A DNA stretch of 64,000 nucleotides from Bacteroidales bacterium UBA5287 (lineage in GTDB: Bacteria; Bacteroidota; Bacteroidia; Bacteroidales; Dysgonomonadaceae): contig DHSL01000025.1 of the NCBI GenBank assembly GCA_002411345.1, forward strand, positions 49,956-113,955. Reading direction: 5' to 3'. The notes below the pieces were generated by a model. The model worked only from the letters and a program-made list of their open reading frames with translations, was not told the origin of the DNA and searched no databases. Each line of letters begins with the position of its first letter. The stretch's first letter is position 1. Made by a program: the position numbers and the translations under genes. Positions 27,631 to 35,789 of the stretch are shown here, one piece after another.

Positions 27631-30384
27631 TTAGATTACAATATTTACTACTTTTTTTGGAACAATGATAATTTTCTTTGGAGTTTTGCCTTCAAGCCAT
27701 TTCTGAGAACTTGCATGCGCCAACACTGAGCTTTCTATTTCTTCTTTTGTGACATCTGCTGCAAATTCTAATACAAATCTTGATTTCCCGTTGAATGAGA
27801 TTGAATAGGGAAATACATTTTCTTTCAAATAGTCTTCGTTATAATTGATCCATTTTGCATCACAAACAGATGTACTGTGACCTAACTTATGCCATAATTC
27901 TTCTGAAATATGGGGTGCAAATGGCGCAAGACATACCAACAAATCGCTTAATATCTGTCTGTTATTACACTTTAATGTGCTTAAATCATTCACACATATC
28001 ATGAAAGCTGATACGGATGTGTTGAACGAGAAGTTCTCTATGTCAAAAGATATTTTCTTGATGAGCTTGTGCAATACTTTGAGCTCGTCAGGAGAGGGCT
28101 CGCTGTCTGATACCGTTAATGTGTCATTCGTATAAAACAGATTCCAGAACTTGCGCAAAAAACGGTGAACTCCGTCTATTCCGTTTGTATCCCAGGGCTT
28201 CGACTGCTCAAGTGGGCCCAAAAACATTTCGTATAATCGTAATGTGTCTGCACCGTATTTCTCAACAATATCATCTGGATTCACTACATTGAACATCGAC
28301 TTGGACATCTTTTCAATAGCCCATCCACAGATATATTTACCGTCTTCAAATATAAACTCGGCTGTTTTATACTCGGGATTCCAATTGCGAAATGCTTCTG
28401 TATCAAGAATATCATTATGTACAATGTTCACATCAACATGGATAGGGGTAACATCGTACTGATCTTTCAAGTTTAACGATACAAAGGTGTTTGTGTTCTT
28501 GATGCGGTAAACAAAGTTACTGCGACCTTGTATCATGCCTTGATTTACTAATTTCTTGAATGGTTCTTCTTCACAGGATACGCCTAAATCAAACAAGAAT
28601 TTATTCCAGAAACGACTATAGACTAAGTGACCTGTTGCATGCTCTGTCCCACCAATATATAAATCAACATTACGCCAATATGCATCGGCTTCAACGGAAA
28701 CTAATGCTTCTTCGTTATGAGGATCCATATATCGTAAATAGTATGCTGATGATCCGGCAAATCCGGGCATAGTATTAAGTTCCAAAGGATAGCCTTCTTC
28801 GGTAGTCCAGTTCTTGGCTCGTCCTAATGGGGGTTCTCCGGTTTCTGTTGGTAAAAACTTATCTACTTCGGGTAATTCAAGGGGCAACTTGTCTTCACTC
28901 AAAGTATAGGGCATTTCGTCTTTATAATAGACAGGGAATGGTTCTCCCCAATATCTTTGGCGACTAAATATGGCATCGCGTAAACGATAGTTTATTTTTC
29001 TATATCCTACTCCTCTCTTTTCTACTTCATTGATAGCTGAGGGTATGGCATCTTTGACTGTTAATCCGTTCAAAAAATCAGAATTCATCATGATTCCTTC
29101 TTTGGCATCAAAACTTTCTTCGGATACATCACATCCTTCAATCAAAGGAATGATGGGTAACGAAAAATGTTTGGCAAAGGAATAGTCGCGACTGTCATGA
29201 GCGGGTACGGCCATGATTGCTCCTGTACCATAACCGGCTAACACGTAATCTGATATCCAGATAGGAAGGGGCTTACCAGTAAACGGATGAATGGCGTATG
29301 AACCGGAAAATACTCCGGTAACTGATTTATCGGAGATGCGTTCGCGCTCGGTCTTCTTTTTGGTTTTCTCTATATATTCCGCAACGGCTTCTTGCTGTTC
29401 GGTAGTGGTCATCTGATCTACTAACTCACTCTCTGGTGCCAAAACCATAAATGTTACGCCAAATATAGTGTCTGCACGGGTGGTGAAGATGTCAAAATCG
29501 AATCCATTCTGGGTACTGAAATGCATAACGGCGCCCTCGGAACGACCAATCCAATTGCGTTGGGTCTCTTTCAAAGAATCTGTCCAGTCTATCTTGTCCA
29601 ATCCTTCTAAAAGTCGCTCTGCGTATGCAGAAACACGCAAACACCATTGACGCATCTTTTTCTGCTCAACGGGATAACCGCCTCGTATCGAAAGTCCTTC
29701 ACTTACTTCATCATTCGCAAGCACGGTGCCGAGTTGAGCACACCAATTTACTATCGTATCACCTAAATAGGCTATGCGATAGTTCATCAATATTTCTTGC
29801 TGCTCTTTTTCTGTTTTACTATTCCATTCTTCGGCTGTAAAATCCATTGGCTTAGTACAGGCAACATCCATTCCTTCAGTGCCTTGAGAAGAAAGCACTT
29901 CTACAAGTTCTGAAATTGGACGAGCTTGCTTTGCTTGATTGCAATAGTAAGAATGAAACATCTGGATAAAGGCCCATTGGGTCCATTTGTAATACTCTGG
30001 ATCACAGGTCCTAACTTCACGACTCCAATCGAACGAGAATCCTATTTTATCTAATTGCTCGCGATAACGTGCTATGTTCTTTTGTGTGGTTACAGCTGGA
30101 TGCTGACCGGTTTGAATAGCATACTGCTCGGCAGGAAGACCGTATGCGTCGTATCCCATTGGATGCAACACATTAAAGCCTTGCAGACGTTTGTATCTTG
30201 AAAATATATCTGATGCTATATATCCGAGTGGATGCCCAACATGCAAACCTGCACCGGATGGATATGGAAACATATCCAACACATAAAATTTAGGTTTTTG
30301 TGGGTCGATCTCTGTCTTGTATGTTTTATTATCAACCCAATATTGTTGCCACCGTTTTTCTATTTCCCTAAAATTGTATTCCAT
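27631..30384 (-). CDS. leuS: Leucyl-tRNA synthetase
   Basis: A class Ia aminoacyl-tRNA synthetase, 917 residues from the ATG at 30384 ([13 protein letters not shown]). The HIGH motif is in [16 protein letters not shown] (HVGH 48-51), a CP1 editing domain occupies the middle, and KMSKS is in [16 protein letters not shown] near residue 692. The anticodon-binding domain and C-terminal extension follow. A start at 30408 is rejected because the -7 promoter box is at 30406-30413. Followed by yitT in one operon. Confidence 0.97.
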   Translation of the reverse strand: MEYNFREIEKRWQQYWVDNKTYKTEIDPQKPKFYVLDMFPYPSGAGLHVGHPLGYIASDIFSRYKRLQGFNVLHPMGYDAYGLPAEQYAIQTGQHPAVTTQKNIARYREQLDKIGFSFDWSREVRTCDPEYYKWTQWAFIQMFHSYYCNQAKQARPISELVEVLSSQGTEGMDVACTKPMDFTAEEWNSKTEKEQQEILMNYRIAYLGDTIVNWCAQLGTVLANDEVSEGLSIRGGYPVEQKKMRQWCLRVSAYAERLLEGLDKIDWTDSLKETQRNWIGRSEGAVMHFSTQNGFDFDIFTTRADTIFGVTFMVLAPESELVDQMTTTEQQEAVAEYIEKTKKKTERERISDKSVTGVFSGSYAIHPFTGKPLPIWISDYVLAGYGTGAIMAVPAHDSRDYSFAKHFSLPIIPLIEGCDVSEESFDAKEGIMMNSDFLNGLTVKDAIPSAINEVEKRGVGYRKINYRLRDAIFSRQRYWGEPFPVYYKDEMPYTLSEDKLPLELPEVDKFLPTETGEPPLGRAKNWTTEEGYPLELNTMPGFAGSSAYYLRYMDPHNEEALVSVEADAYWRNVDLYIGGTEHATGHLVYSRFWNKFLFDLGVSCEEEPFKKLVNQGMIQGRSNFVYRIKNTNTFVSLNLKDQYDVTPIHVDVNIVHNDILDTEAFRNWNPEYKTAEFIFEDGKYICGWAIEKMSKSMFNVVNPDDIVEKYGADTLRLYEMFLGPLEQSKPWDTNGIDGVHRFLRKFWNLFYTNDTLTVSDSEPSPDELKVLHKLIKKISFDIENFSFNTSVSAFMICVNDLSTLKCNNRQILSDLLVCLAPFAPHISEELWHKLGHSTSVCDAKWINYNEDYLKENVFPYSISFNGKSRFVLEFAADVTKEEIESSVLAHASSQKWLEGKTPKKIIIVPKKVVNIVI

Positions 30385-30405
30385 TTTGCATAATTTAAAA
30401 CGGTG

Positions 30406-30413
30406 CAAAGGTA
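30406..30413 (-). promoter_or_regulatory. Promoter -7 box for leuS-yitT
   Basis: The minus strand reads TACCTTTG (TAnnTTTG), about 15 nt of leader before the ATG at 30384. Confidence 0.62.
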
Positions 30414-30475
30414 ATGAATTTATCTATAATTGACAATTGCTATTCGACTGTCATTAAGCTTGTACTCAACAGTTT

Positions 30476-32281
30476 TTACTCTTCATACATTTTATCAATT
30501 ATATCGGCATATTTTTCTGCAACTACTTTACGTTTTAACTTGAGGGTGTTGGTAAGTTCCCCTGAATCAATAGTAAAAGGATTGGGCAATAATGCAAAGC
30601 GCTTAATCTTTTCGTATGACGAAAAGGATGCCTGACGCAATTCAATCCTACCATAGAGGAATGAGTTGATTTCGGGATTGGAAATTAACTCTTCACGACT
30701 GCTGAATGGGATATTATTATCTTTGGCATATTGTTCCAACGCTTTATAATCGGGAACAATAAGGGCGCTGGCAAACTTACGCTGATCGGCAATCACAGCT
30801 AATTGATCAATATATTTGTCTTCACTTAATGCCATCTCAATCATTTGAGGTGCAATATATTTGCCATTGGATGTCTTGAACAAATCTTTGATTCGCTCGG
30901 TCATTACAAGGGTGTTGCCTTCATTCAAATAACCGGCATCGCCTGTCCTAAAAAAACCGTCTTCTGTAAATACTTTTGCAGTCTCTTCGGGCTTATTGTA
31001 ATAGCCTTTGGTCACGGTTCCGCCTTTTACTAATATTTCATTGCCTTCTCCAATTTTTACATCTACTTCTGGCATTACTTTGCCTACGGAGCCTAAACGA
31101 AATCCGTAATATGGAAAACAACTTACAGTAGCGGTTGTTTCGGTGAGTCCATAACCGTACATTATATGAATATCTATTGATTGAAGAAATTCGTTGATAT
31201 TATTTGATAATGGGGCGCCGGCACATGGAAAAAAATTGCCTTTGTCTATGCCTACGGCTTTTTTTACTATACTGTAAACGGTCTTTTTGTATATATGATA
31301 CTTCAAAGAGTTTCCAAATGGGGGCTTCTTTCCTTCATTCTTGTATTCTAAATTGTGCTTGTGACCGGTTTTATAGGCATCGTTAAACAACCACTTCATT
31401 AAGCCTTCGGCGGAATCTATTTTTTCTTTTATTCCGGCATAGACTTTTTCCCAAAATCTGGGAACGGAACTCATTATGGTGGGGTGGACTTGCTTCAACA
31501 TATCCTGAATCTTTGTCGGATCTTGATTTATCGCTACTGTCATGCCTTTATGAATACAGTAATAGGTCCAGGCTTTTTCAAAAATATGGGTCAATGGCAA
31601 AAAACACATCGATACGTCTTTATCGGAACATCGTGTCAAACGGATATCGTGAATCTTCATCGCTGACAAATAATTGGAATGGGTCAGCATAACGCCTTTC
31701 GACTCGCCGGTGGTACCACTGGTATAAATAATGGTGGCTAAATCGGTATCTCGTAATTGCTTTAAACGAACATTTACAACGGCAATAGCATTGGAGTTCT
31801 CACCGCTGACAATAAAGTCGTCGAAATAAATGGAGGTTGTATCATCTGATTTTATTACGACTTTCCTATCAAAAATGATCATCTTCTCAAGCACGTTGCT
31901 CTCTTTTTGAACCAAATAACCATTGTTATACTGAAACTGCTCGCCTACAAATATATATTTCAATTTTGCATCATCCACAATGTATTCTACTTGCGAGGGT
32001 GACGAAGTTGCATATAATGGCACCATAACGGCTCTGTTTGCATAAGCTCCAAAATCTGTGTATAAATATTGGGGCATATTTTGAGAATATATGCCAATAT
32101 TATCGCCGGGCTTAATGCCTATTTCTGACATAGCTCGGGCTGCCATCATTACTTTTTGGGAAAACTCTGTCCAAGAAATATTACTCCACCTCCCTGATTC
32201 ATCAGGAAACTTGAATGCGGTTTTGTTTTGATATTTTTTTGCTTGTTCGTGAACAAGTAAACCAAGATGATGATATGCCAT
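30476..32281 (-). CDS. Long-chain acyl-CoA ligase (AMP-forming)
   Basis: An ANL-superfamily adenylating enzyme of 601 residues that activates fatty acids to acyl-CoA through an acyl-AMP. The phosphate-binding loop is YTSGTTGESKGVMLTHSNY near residue 188, the A5-type motif MYGYGLTETTATVS near 374, then FRTGDAGYL and TSNGKYIAPQ. The ATG at 32281 (MAYHHLGLL) is chosen because a -7 box lies at 32322-32329, downstream of the longer frame's start at 32371. Single gene, divergent from the DUF4294 gene. Chain-length preference cannot be told. Confidence 0.92.
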   Translation of the reverse strand: MAYHHLGLLVHEQAKKYQNKTAFKFPDESGRWSNISWTEFSQKVMMAARAMSEIGIKPGDNIGIYSQNMPQYLYTDFGAYANRAVMVPLYATSSPSQVEYIVDDAKLKYIFVGEQFQYNNGYLVQKESNVLEKMIIFDRKVVIKSDDTTSIYFDDFIVSGENSNAIAVVNVRLKQLRDTDLATIIYTSGTTGESKGVMLTHSNYLSAMKIHDIRLTRCSDKDVSMCFLPLTHIFEKAWTYYCIHKGMTVAINQDPTKIQDMLKQVHPTIMSSVPRFWEKVYAGIKEKIDSAEGLMKWLFNDAYKTGHKHNLEYKNEGKKPPFGNSLKYHIYKKTVYSIVKKAVGIDKGNFFPCAGAPLSNNINEFLQSIDIHIMYGYGLTETTATVSCFPYYGFRLGSVGKVMPEVDVKIGEGNEILVKGGTVTKGYYNKPEETAKVFTEDGFFRTGDAGYLNEGNTLVMTERIKDLFKTSNGKYIAPQMIEMALSEDKYIDQLAVIADQRKFASALIVPDYKALEQYAKDNNIPFSSREELISNPEINSFLYGRIELRQASFSSYEKIKRFALLPNPFTIDSGELTNTLKLKRKVVAEKYADIIDKMYEE

Positions 32282-32321
32282 TTTAATTGAGTTTTGAGGA
32301 ATAATAATAGTTAGCTGCAAA

Positions 32322-32329
32322 CAAAAGTA
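32322..32329 (-). promoter_or_regulatory. Promoter -7 box for the acyl-CoA ligase
   Basis: The minus strand reads TACTTTTG (TAnnTTTG), about 35 nt of leader before the ATG at 32281. Confidence 0.6.
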
Positions 32330-32418
32330 ATCTATTTTCTCTATTTTGCATGATTCTCTACCGCTTTTCATTTGATTTTACATTTCTATCTGAATTCATT
32401 TTCAATAATTAACCACCC

Positions 32419-32430
32419 TTAACGCGTTAA
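32419..32430. promoter_or_regulatory. Perfect 12-bp palindrome between divergent promoters
   Basis: TTAACGCGTTAA is a perfect palindrome about 27 bp upstream of the DUF4294 -7 box and about 90 bp upstream of the acyl-CoA ligase -7 box. It could be a dimeric repressor or activator site. No binding protein is indicated by the sequence. Confidence 0.3.
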
Positions 32431-32456
32431 AGTAACAACAAATAAAACTTTGCAAT

Positions 32457-32464
32457 TAACTTTG
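32457..32464 (+). promoter_or_regulatory. Promoter -7 box for the DUF4294 gene
   Basis: TAACTTTG matches TAnnTTTG. The predicted start site (about 32470) is only a few bases from the ATG at 32473, so the mRNA would be almost leaderless. Confidence 0.5.
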
Positions 32465-32472
32465 TTACCGAA

Positions 32473-33111
32473 ATGAAGTGCCACACAACAATATTGGTTC
32501 TGTTGATGCTCATGCTCATAAATGCAACGTGTTTTGCCCAAGCTCAACATTCCCCGGTTACAAATAATGTGACGGGTAAAACAATTGTGCCTAATCCACA
32601 GAATGTTTATCCGGCTACTATCATCGATGGAGATACAGTGGCAATGGTTTATTATGGGAATTACATAAAATTCCCGCCTGCAAATTTCCTGACTACAAGA
32701 GAACAAAGCTATTATAGCAAACTTGTAAGGGATGTAAAAAAGACTTTACCATACGCAAAGGAAATATCTGCAATCTTACTGGAGACTTACGAATATATTG
32801 AAACACTACCGGATGATAAGGCGCGACAAAAACATCTTAACCTGATGAAAGAGCATCTTATAGAGGTATATACTCCTAAAATGAAGAAGTTGACTAAATC
32901 GCAAGGGCAATTGTTGATTAAACTGGTCGACAGGGAAACAAACTCTACTTCTTACGACATAATAGAAGCGGTATTGGGTAGTTTCACGGCGTGGACGGCT
33001 AATGTCTTTGCTGGGGTTTTTGGAAATACACTCAAGGCGGAATATGATCCTAATGGCGAAGACCAATTGACGGAACGCGTTGTTCTTCTGGTTGAACAGG
33101 GGTATCTGTAA
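32473..33111 (+). CDS. DUF4294 domain-containing exported protein
   Basis: A 212-residue protein with a signal peptide (residues 1-23, LINATCFAQA) followed by the DUF4294 region: PATIIDGDTVAMVYYGNYI near 50-68, NFLTTREQSYYSKLVRDVKK near 73-92, and SKLVRDVKKTLPYAKEIS. The C-terminal half is helical and charged and ends in LVEQGYL. The family is conserved in Bacteroidetes and has no assigned function to my knowledge. Single gene, divergent from the acyl-CoA ligase. Confidence 0.82.
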   Translation: MKCHTTILVLLMLMLINATCFAQAQHSPVTNNVTGKTIVPNPQNVYPATIIDGDTVAMVYYGNYIKFPPANFLTTREQSYYSKLVRDVKKTLPYAKEISAILLETYEYIETLPDDKARQKHLNLMKEHLIEVYTPKMKKLTKSQGQLLIKLVDRETNSTSYDIIEAVLGSFTAWTANVFAGVFGNTLKAEYDPNGEDQLTERVVLLVEQGYL

Positions 33112-33291
33112 TCTGACCTTTTCATTCTCTTAATTGTGTACCTCCCTTTCTTTTATAATTTTATTACTGTCGAATAAACACTCAACGTTAACCAAAGTTA
33201 AAGTAGCTAAATATCCAACTTTTCATGCAACGTTTTCTATTTTTCTGTATCTACTAAATAAATATTAATTCTGATAAATTTTATTACGTAT

Positions 33292-34032
33292 ATGAAAAAA
33301 CAGTTATTTTTAATAGGGTTACCTCTTTTGATTATTTTATTTTCTGCATTTTCGTGTGATGATCGCAACGACAATTCATTAGGGGATTTTCAAATAAGAA
33401 TCGCTACAGTTGTAAGCGAAAATGACAATAAGTATTCTTTGATTTTAGACAGTGGTATAAAATTAATACCAAAAAACACTGAAATTGGATATAAACCTGT
33501 CGATGGACAACGAGTTTTCATAAACTTTACTATTCTTGGAGATGATGATGAAGGGTACATTTACTTTATAAGAATTAATGATATCTGGAATATTCTTACG
33601 AAAAATACTATCATTCTAAATGAAAATAATGCGGATAGTATTGGAAACGATCCGGTGGCAATAGAAGATATATGGATCGGAAGCGATTATCTTAATGTGG
33701 ACTTCTTGTTCAATTATGGGGGAATCAGACCTCATGCTATAAATTTAGTGGAGAACAAAATGGCTTCACAGATTGATGACGGAAAAGTATACTTGGAATT
33801 TAGACATAATTCATACTTTAGTGGGTCTTCACAATTGTATAACGGACTGGTTTGCTTTAACCTGAAACCGTATCGAAAAAATGACGCGGACTCAGTAGCA
33901 ATTTCTGTAAAAGTACAGGAATGGGGTGGCTCAAGAACTTATAATATGACATATAAATATAATGATGCTGCACTTCAAAATGCTGTTACAAAAACAACAA
34001 TCCCGAATGTCTCATCAAATGAATACTATTAA
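33292..34032 (+). CDS. NigD-like lipoprotein
   Basis: A 246-residue lipoprotein. The signal peptide ends at the lipobox FSAFSC, with Cys22 followed by DDRND; acidic residues right after the cysteine match the Bacteroidetes lipoprotein export signal, so it is probably at the cell surface. The rest is beta-rich (two halves, about 30-105 and 110-235) and resembles NigD-like proteins, which were named from a Prevotella nigrescin locus. No bacteriocin genes are nearby. Function unknown. A strong terminator follows. Confidence 0.75.
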   Translation: MKKQLFLIGLPLLIILFSAFSCDDRNDNSLGDFQIRIATVVSENDNKYSLILDSGIKLIPKNTEIGYKPVDGQRVFINFTILGDDDEGYIYFIRINDIWNILTKNTIILNENNADSIGNDPVAIEDIWIGSDYLNVDFLFNYGGIRPHAINLVENKMASQIDDGKVYLEFRHNSYFSGSSQLYNGLVCFNLKPYRKNDADSVAISVKVQEWGGSRTYNMTYKYNDAALQNAVTKTTIPNVSSNEYY

Positions 34033-34088
34033 AAAAAACCAAACACTTTAATTAGTTCTATTTCTTATATGACTTTTTGATTTTCCAC

Positions 34089-34127
34089 AATCGGAAGCCT
34101 TCTGTGAAGATAGCTTCCGATTTTTTT
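34089..34127 (+). terminator. Rho-independent terminator after the NigD-like gene
   Basis: A 10-bp stem (AATCGGAAGC at 34089-34098, GCTTCCGATT at 34113-34122), a 14-nt loop and a T7 run. Confidence 0.88.
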
Positions 34128-34184
34128 ATTGTTGACTTATACCTTAATAACCTAAATTACATGTTTTTAAATATAAGTTTATAA

Positions 34185-34739
34185 TTAATATAGAAACTGG
34201 CTGTCTTTATATTCCAATTTAGACTCGATAAAGGTCTTAAATTGCTCAAATTTATCAGTATATAAATCGTTGTTTTCAAAAACGAGTAAAGGAGTTTTTA
34301 AATTATCTCTATGTAGCAATAACAAATAATTTTTATAGGTAGTATAGCCTCCGAACATGCTCCAGGCATATTGGAAGTGTTTTTCGTTGTCCCAATACTT
34401 TAAAGAATCTTCCGAAAGTTCATATATGCAATTCATCTTTTCTTTTTCGTATCGGTCGGCTATTGCACCGATAAGTTTATCTTGTTTTATCTGCGATGAT
34501 TTTCGCCAGATGAACAGAAGCAAAACAAGGAACGCATAGAATGCAGCTAAAATCAGAAAAAAATAATCGGACATATCGTTAAGATAAAATAATATGCCGC
34601 TAATTAAAAAAATAACTGCGAATGTAGATGTACCTTTGAGCGTGCGTTTGTTCTTTTTCCACAACAATTGCCAAATGAGTTTCTGTTCCCTTTTAAAAGT
34701 TTCTTTGTCGTAAGAAAATTCTATCCGTAAGTTTTCCAT
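34185..34739 (-). CDS. YcxB-like membrane protein
   Basis: A 184-residue protein starting MENLRIEFSYDKETF. Two adjacent hydrophobic segments (about residues 32-50 and 55-77; the second ends in LLLFIWRK) are followed by a soluble domain with WSMFGGYTTYKNYLLLLHR near 127-145 and FEQFKTFIESKL near the C-terminus. This matches the YcxB-like arrangement of two membrane helices then a small beta domain. Function unknown. The ATG at 34739 is preferred over 34763 as the better family start. Confidence 0.65.
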   Translation of the reverse strand: MENLRIEFSYDKETFKREQKLIWQLLWKKNKRTLKGTSTFAVIFLISGILFYLNDMSDYFFLILAAFYAFLVLLLFIWRKSSQIKQDKLIGAIADRYEKEKMNCIYELSEDSLKYWDNEKHFQYAWSMFGGYTTYKNYLLLLHRDNLKTPLLVFENNDLYTDKFEQFKTFIESKLEYKDSQFLY

Positions 34740-34812
34740 ATTATACGATTCATTTGATACCAATTTTATTTATATATCTGGTCGCTTATCAATGTTTTGG
34801 TAAATTTTCTTA

Positions 34813-34820
34813 CAAATATA
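34813..34820 (-). promoter_or_regulatory. Promoter -7 box for the YcxB-like gene
   Basis: The minus strand reads TATATTTG (TAnnTTTG), about 75 bp upstream of the ATG at 34739. Confidence 0.5.
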
Positions 34821-34913
34821 GTATAGTGAAATATATGTTCAAAATATATTCCCGCCTATAAATCAGTTATACCCCCGAAGAACAAAAATACCCCGTGTGT
34901 GAAAAAGGGTGTA

Positions 34914-34922
34914 GGGGGGGGG
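34914..34922 (+). repeat. G9 homopolymer tract in a 1-kb gene-poor gap
   Basis: Nine consecutive G followed by A and GGG, in an otherwise AT-rich stretch with several C4-C5 runs just before it (34871-34894). It lies about 95 bp upstream of the YcxB -7 box and about 870 bp before susC. Such tracts can slip, but this one is not inside a gene or promoter spacer that I can identify. Confidence 0.6.
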
Positions 34923-35006
34923 AGGGTTTGCATGAGAATCGCTATTTTTTTAAAATAATGCTCCCCTTTGCATATTTTTATGTAGATCATGATTTAAGAC
35001 AATAAT

Positions 35007-35044
35007 AAAGGCAGCTGATCCTCTTGATTTAACTGCCTTTTTTT
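35007..35044 (+). terminator. Orphan rho-independent terminator
   Basis: An 8-bp stem (AAAGGCAG at 35007-35014, CTGCCTTT at 35033-35040) and a T7 run. No plus-strand gene ends upstream within 970 bp, so it either ends a small RNA starting after about 34930 or is left from a lost gene. Confidence 0.65.
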
Positions 35045-35069
35045 AAAATGCTTTTATAAAGGAATAAGA

Positions 35070-35186
35070 CTATTCAACTTTCTCCCAACTTTCCGTGTTT
35101 TGAATTTTTCGTTCATTATCAAATTCGAGATATCCCGAAAAATTCAACATTTTTCCTTTTATTTCAACATTATAAATTCCTTTCTT
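35070..35186 (-). pseudogene. Possible gene fragment (38 codons, protein-like C-terminus)
   Basis: A minus-strand frame between a TGA at 35187-35189 and a TAG at 35070 encodes a well-composed stretch including GIYNVEIKGKMLNFSGYLEF and ending TESWEKVE. Alternating hydrophobic and polar residues look like beta strands of a real domain. A different frame just upstream reads EVKYFWLRLES before its own stop at 35191, which could mean a frameshift, although that part runs into repeats. No start or full domain remains. I do not recognise the parent family. Confidence 0.35.
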
Positions 35187-35217
35187 TCAATCAAGATTCT
35201 AAACGAAGCCAGAAATA

Positions 35218-35290
35218 TTTAACTTCCTTTAATCTCCCTTAACATCCTTCACCTCCCACGCAGCTCCGATGCAACTCCGACCATGGTCTT
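35218..35290. repeat. Imperfect tandem and shared intergenic repeat (copy 2)
   Basis: The plus strand shows imperfect 9-11-bp pyrimidine-rich units (TTAACTTCC, TTTAATCTCCC, TTAACATCC, TTCACCTCCC), then two related units GCAGCTCCGAT and GCAACTCCGAC, then CATGGTCTTACT. Inverted, the second part matches the modules at 7068-7101 (GCATCGGAG[T/C]TGCG and AGACCAT). No coding potential seen. Confidence 0.5.
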
Positions 35291-35347
35291 ACTCAACCAT
35301 CAGCAAAAACCGAAAAAAAAGTTAACAATAATTAACCATCACGACAG

Positions 35348-35458
35348 TTAATCGATCAGAGTCACCGTATTCATCTTCGGATTTTCAAACTCATCGGGAG
35401 CTGTTTTTTGCGCTGTCACGGTTATTGAACTGAAATCTTGCACAAAGTGGGTGAACAT
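35348..35458 (-). pseudogene. Possible small gene or gene remnant (36 codons)
   Basis: A minus-strand frame from ATG at 35458 to TAA at 35348 encodes a protein-like segment with ITVTAQKTAPDEFENPKMN in its middle and the ending TVTLID. The frame stays open for about 15 codons upstream of the ATG. Composition is like the end of a folded protein rather than random AT-rich DNA. Its 5' side overlaps the inverted repeat copy at 35461-35472. It may be the remnant of a gene lost beside the PUL; I do not recognise it. Confidence 0.25.
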
Positions 35459-35460
35459 GG

Positions 35461-35472
35461 TCTCACTATGGT
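35461..35472 (-). repeat. Copy 3 of the ACCATAGTGAGA repeat core
   Basis: The minus strand reads ACCATAGTGAGA, identical to 12 nt of the repeats at 7068-7083 and 48822-48837. Only the core is conserved here. Confidence 0.45.
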
Positions 35473-35603
35473 TTGTTTGTAGCAAATGTTCTTTTTGTGC
35501 AATTTATTATGTAAAAATGTGTCTCATTGTTGTTTAATTAGAATTCTCTCTTCAATGGCTATCTAATTGTCATAAGTACACTTAACACATAAAATGCAAT
35601 CGT

Positions 35604-35624
35604 TTGCACTGGGTAATAGTGCGA
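35604..35624. promoter_or_regulatory. Inverted repeat upstream of the susC promoter
   Basis: TTGCACT (35604-35610) and AGTGCGA (35618-35624) pair over 7 bp with one G-T, separated by 7 nt, ending 38 bp before the susC -7 box. The position fits an activator site for a PUL regulator, but no regulator gene is in the window. Confidence 0.35.
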
Positions 35625-35662
35625 TTAACAGATTTTTTGCTTATATTGCAATGTTTAAAATC

Positions 35663-35670
35663 TAATTTTG
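35663..35670 (+). promoter_or_regulatory. Promoter -7 box of the susC operon
   Basis: TAATTTTG matches TAnnTTTG. The predicted start near 35677 gives a leader of about 113 nt before the susC ATG at 35790. Confidence 0.6.
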
Positions 35671-35789
35671 TATGGAAGAGTAAATAAATAGTACTGAATG
35701 AAAGGCTTTTAATCTTTTAATATGGTACGGGATTATTTAAATCTGAACTAAAGGAGAAATTATAATTAATCAGTTAATCTAATTAGCAA

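Noticed and set aside
33292..34032. NigD-like gene as part of a bacteriocin locus
   Set aside because: No peptide precursor, modification or export genes are nearby; the family is widespread without bacteriocins.
35191..35238. Short coding stretch EVKYFWLRLES upstream of the 35070-35186 fragment
   Set aside because: It is only about 15 codons and overlaps the pyrimidine-rich repeats, so I do not call it as a separate feature.
34764..35789. tRNA gene, CRISPR array or insertion sequence in the 1-kb gap
   Set aside because: Looked for cloverleaf arms, regularly spaced repeats and transposase-like frames; none seen here or elsewhere in the window.
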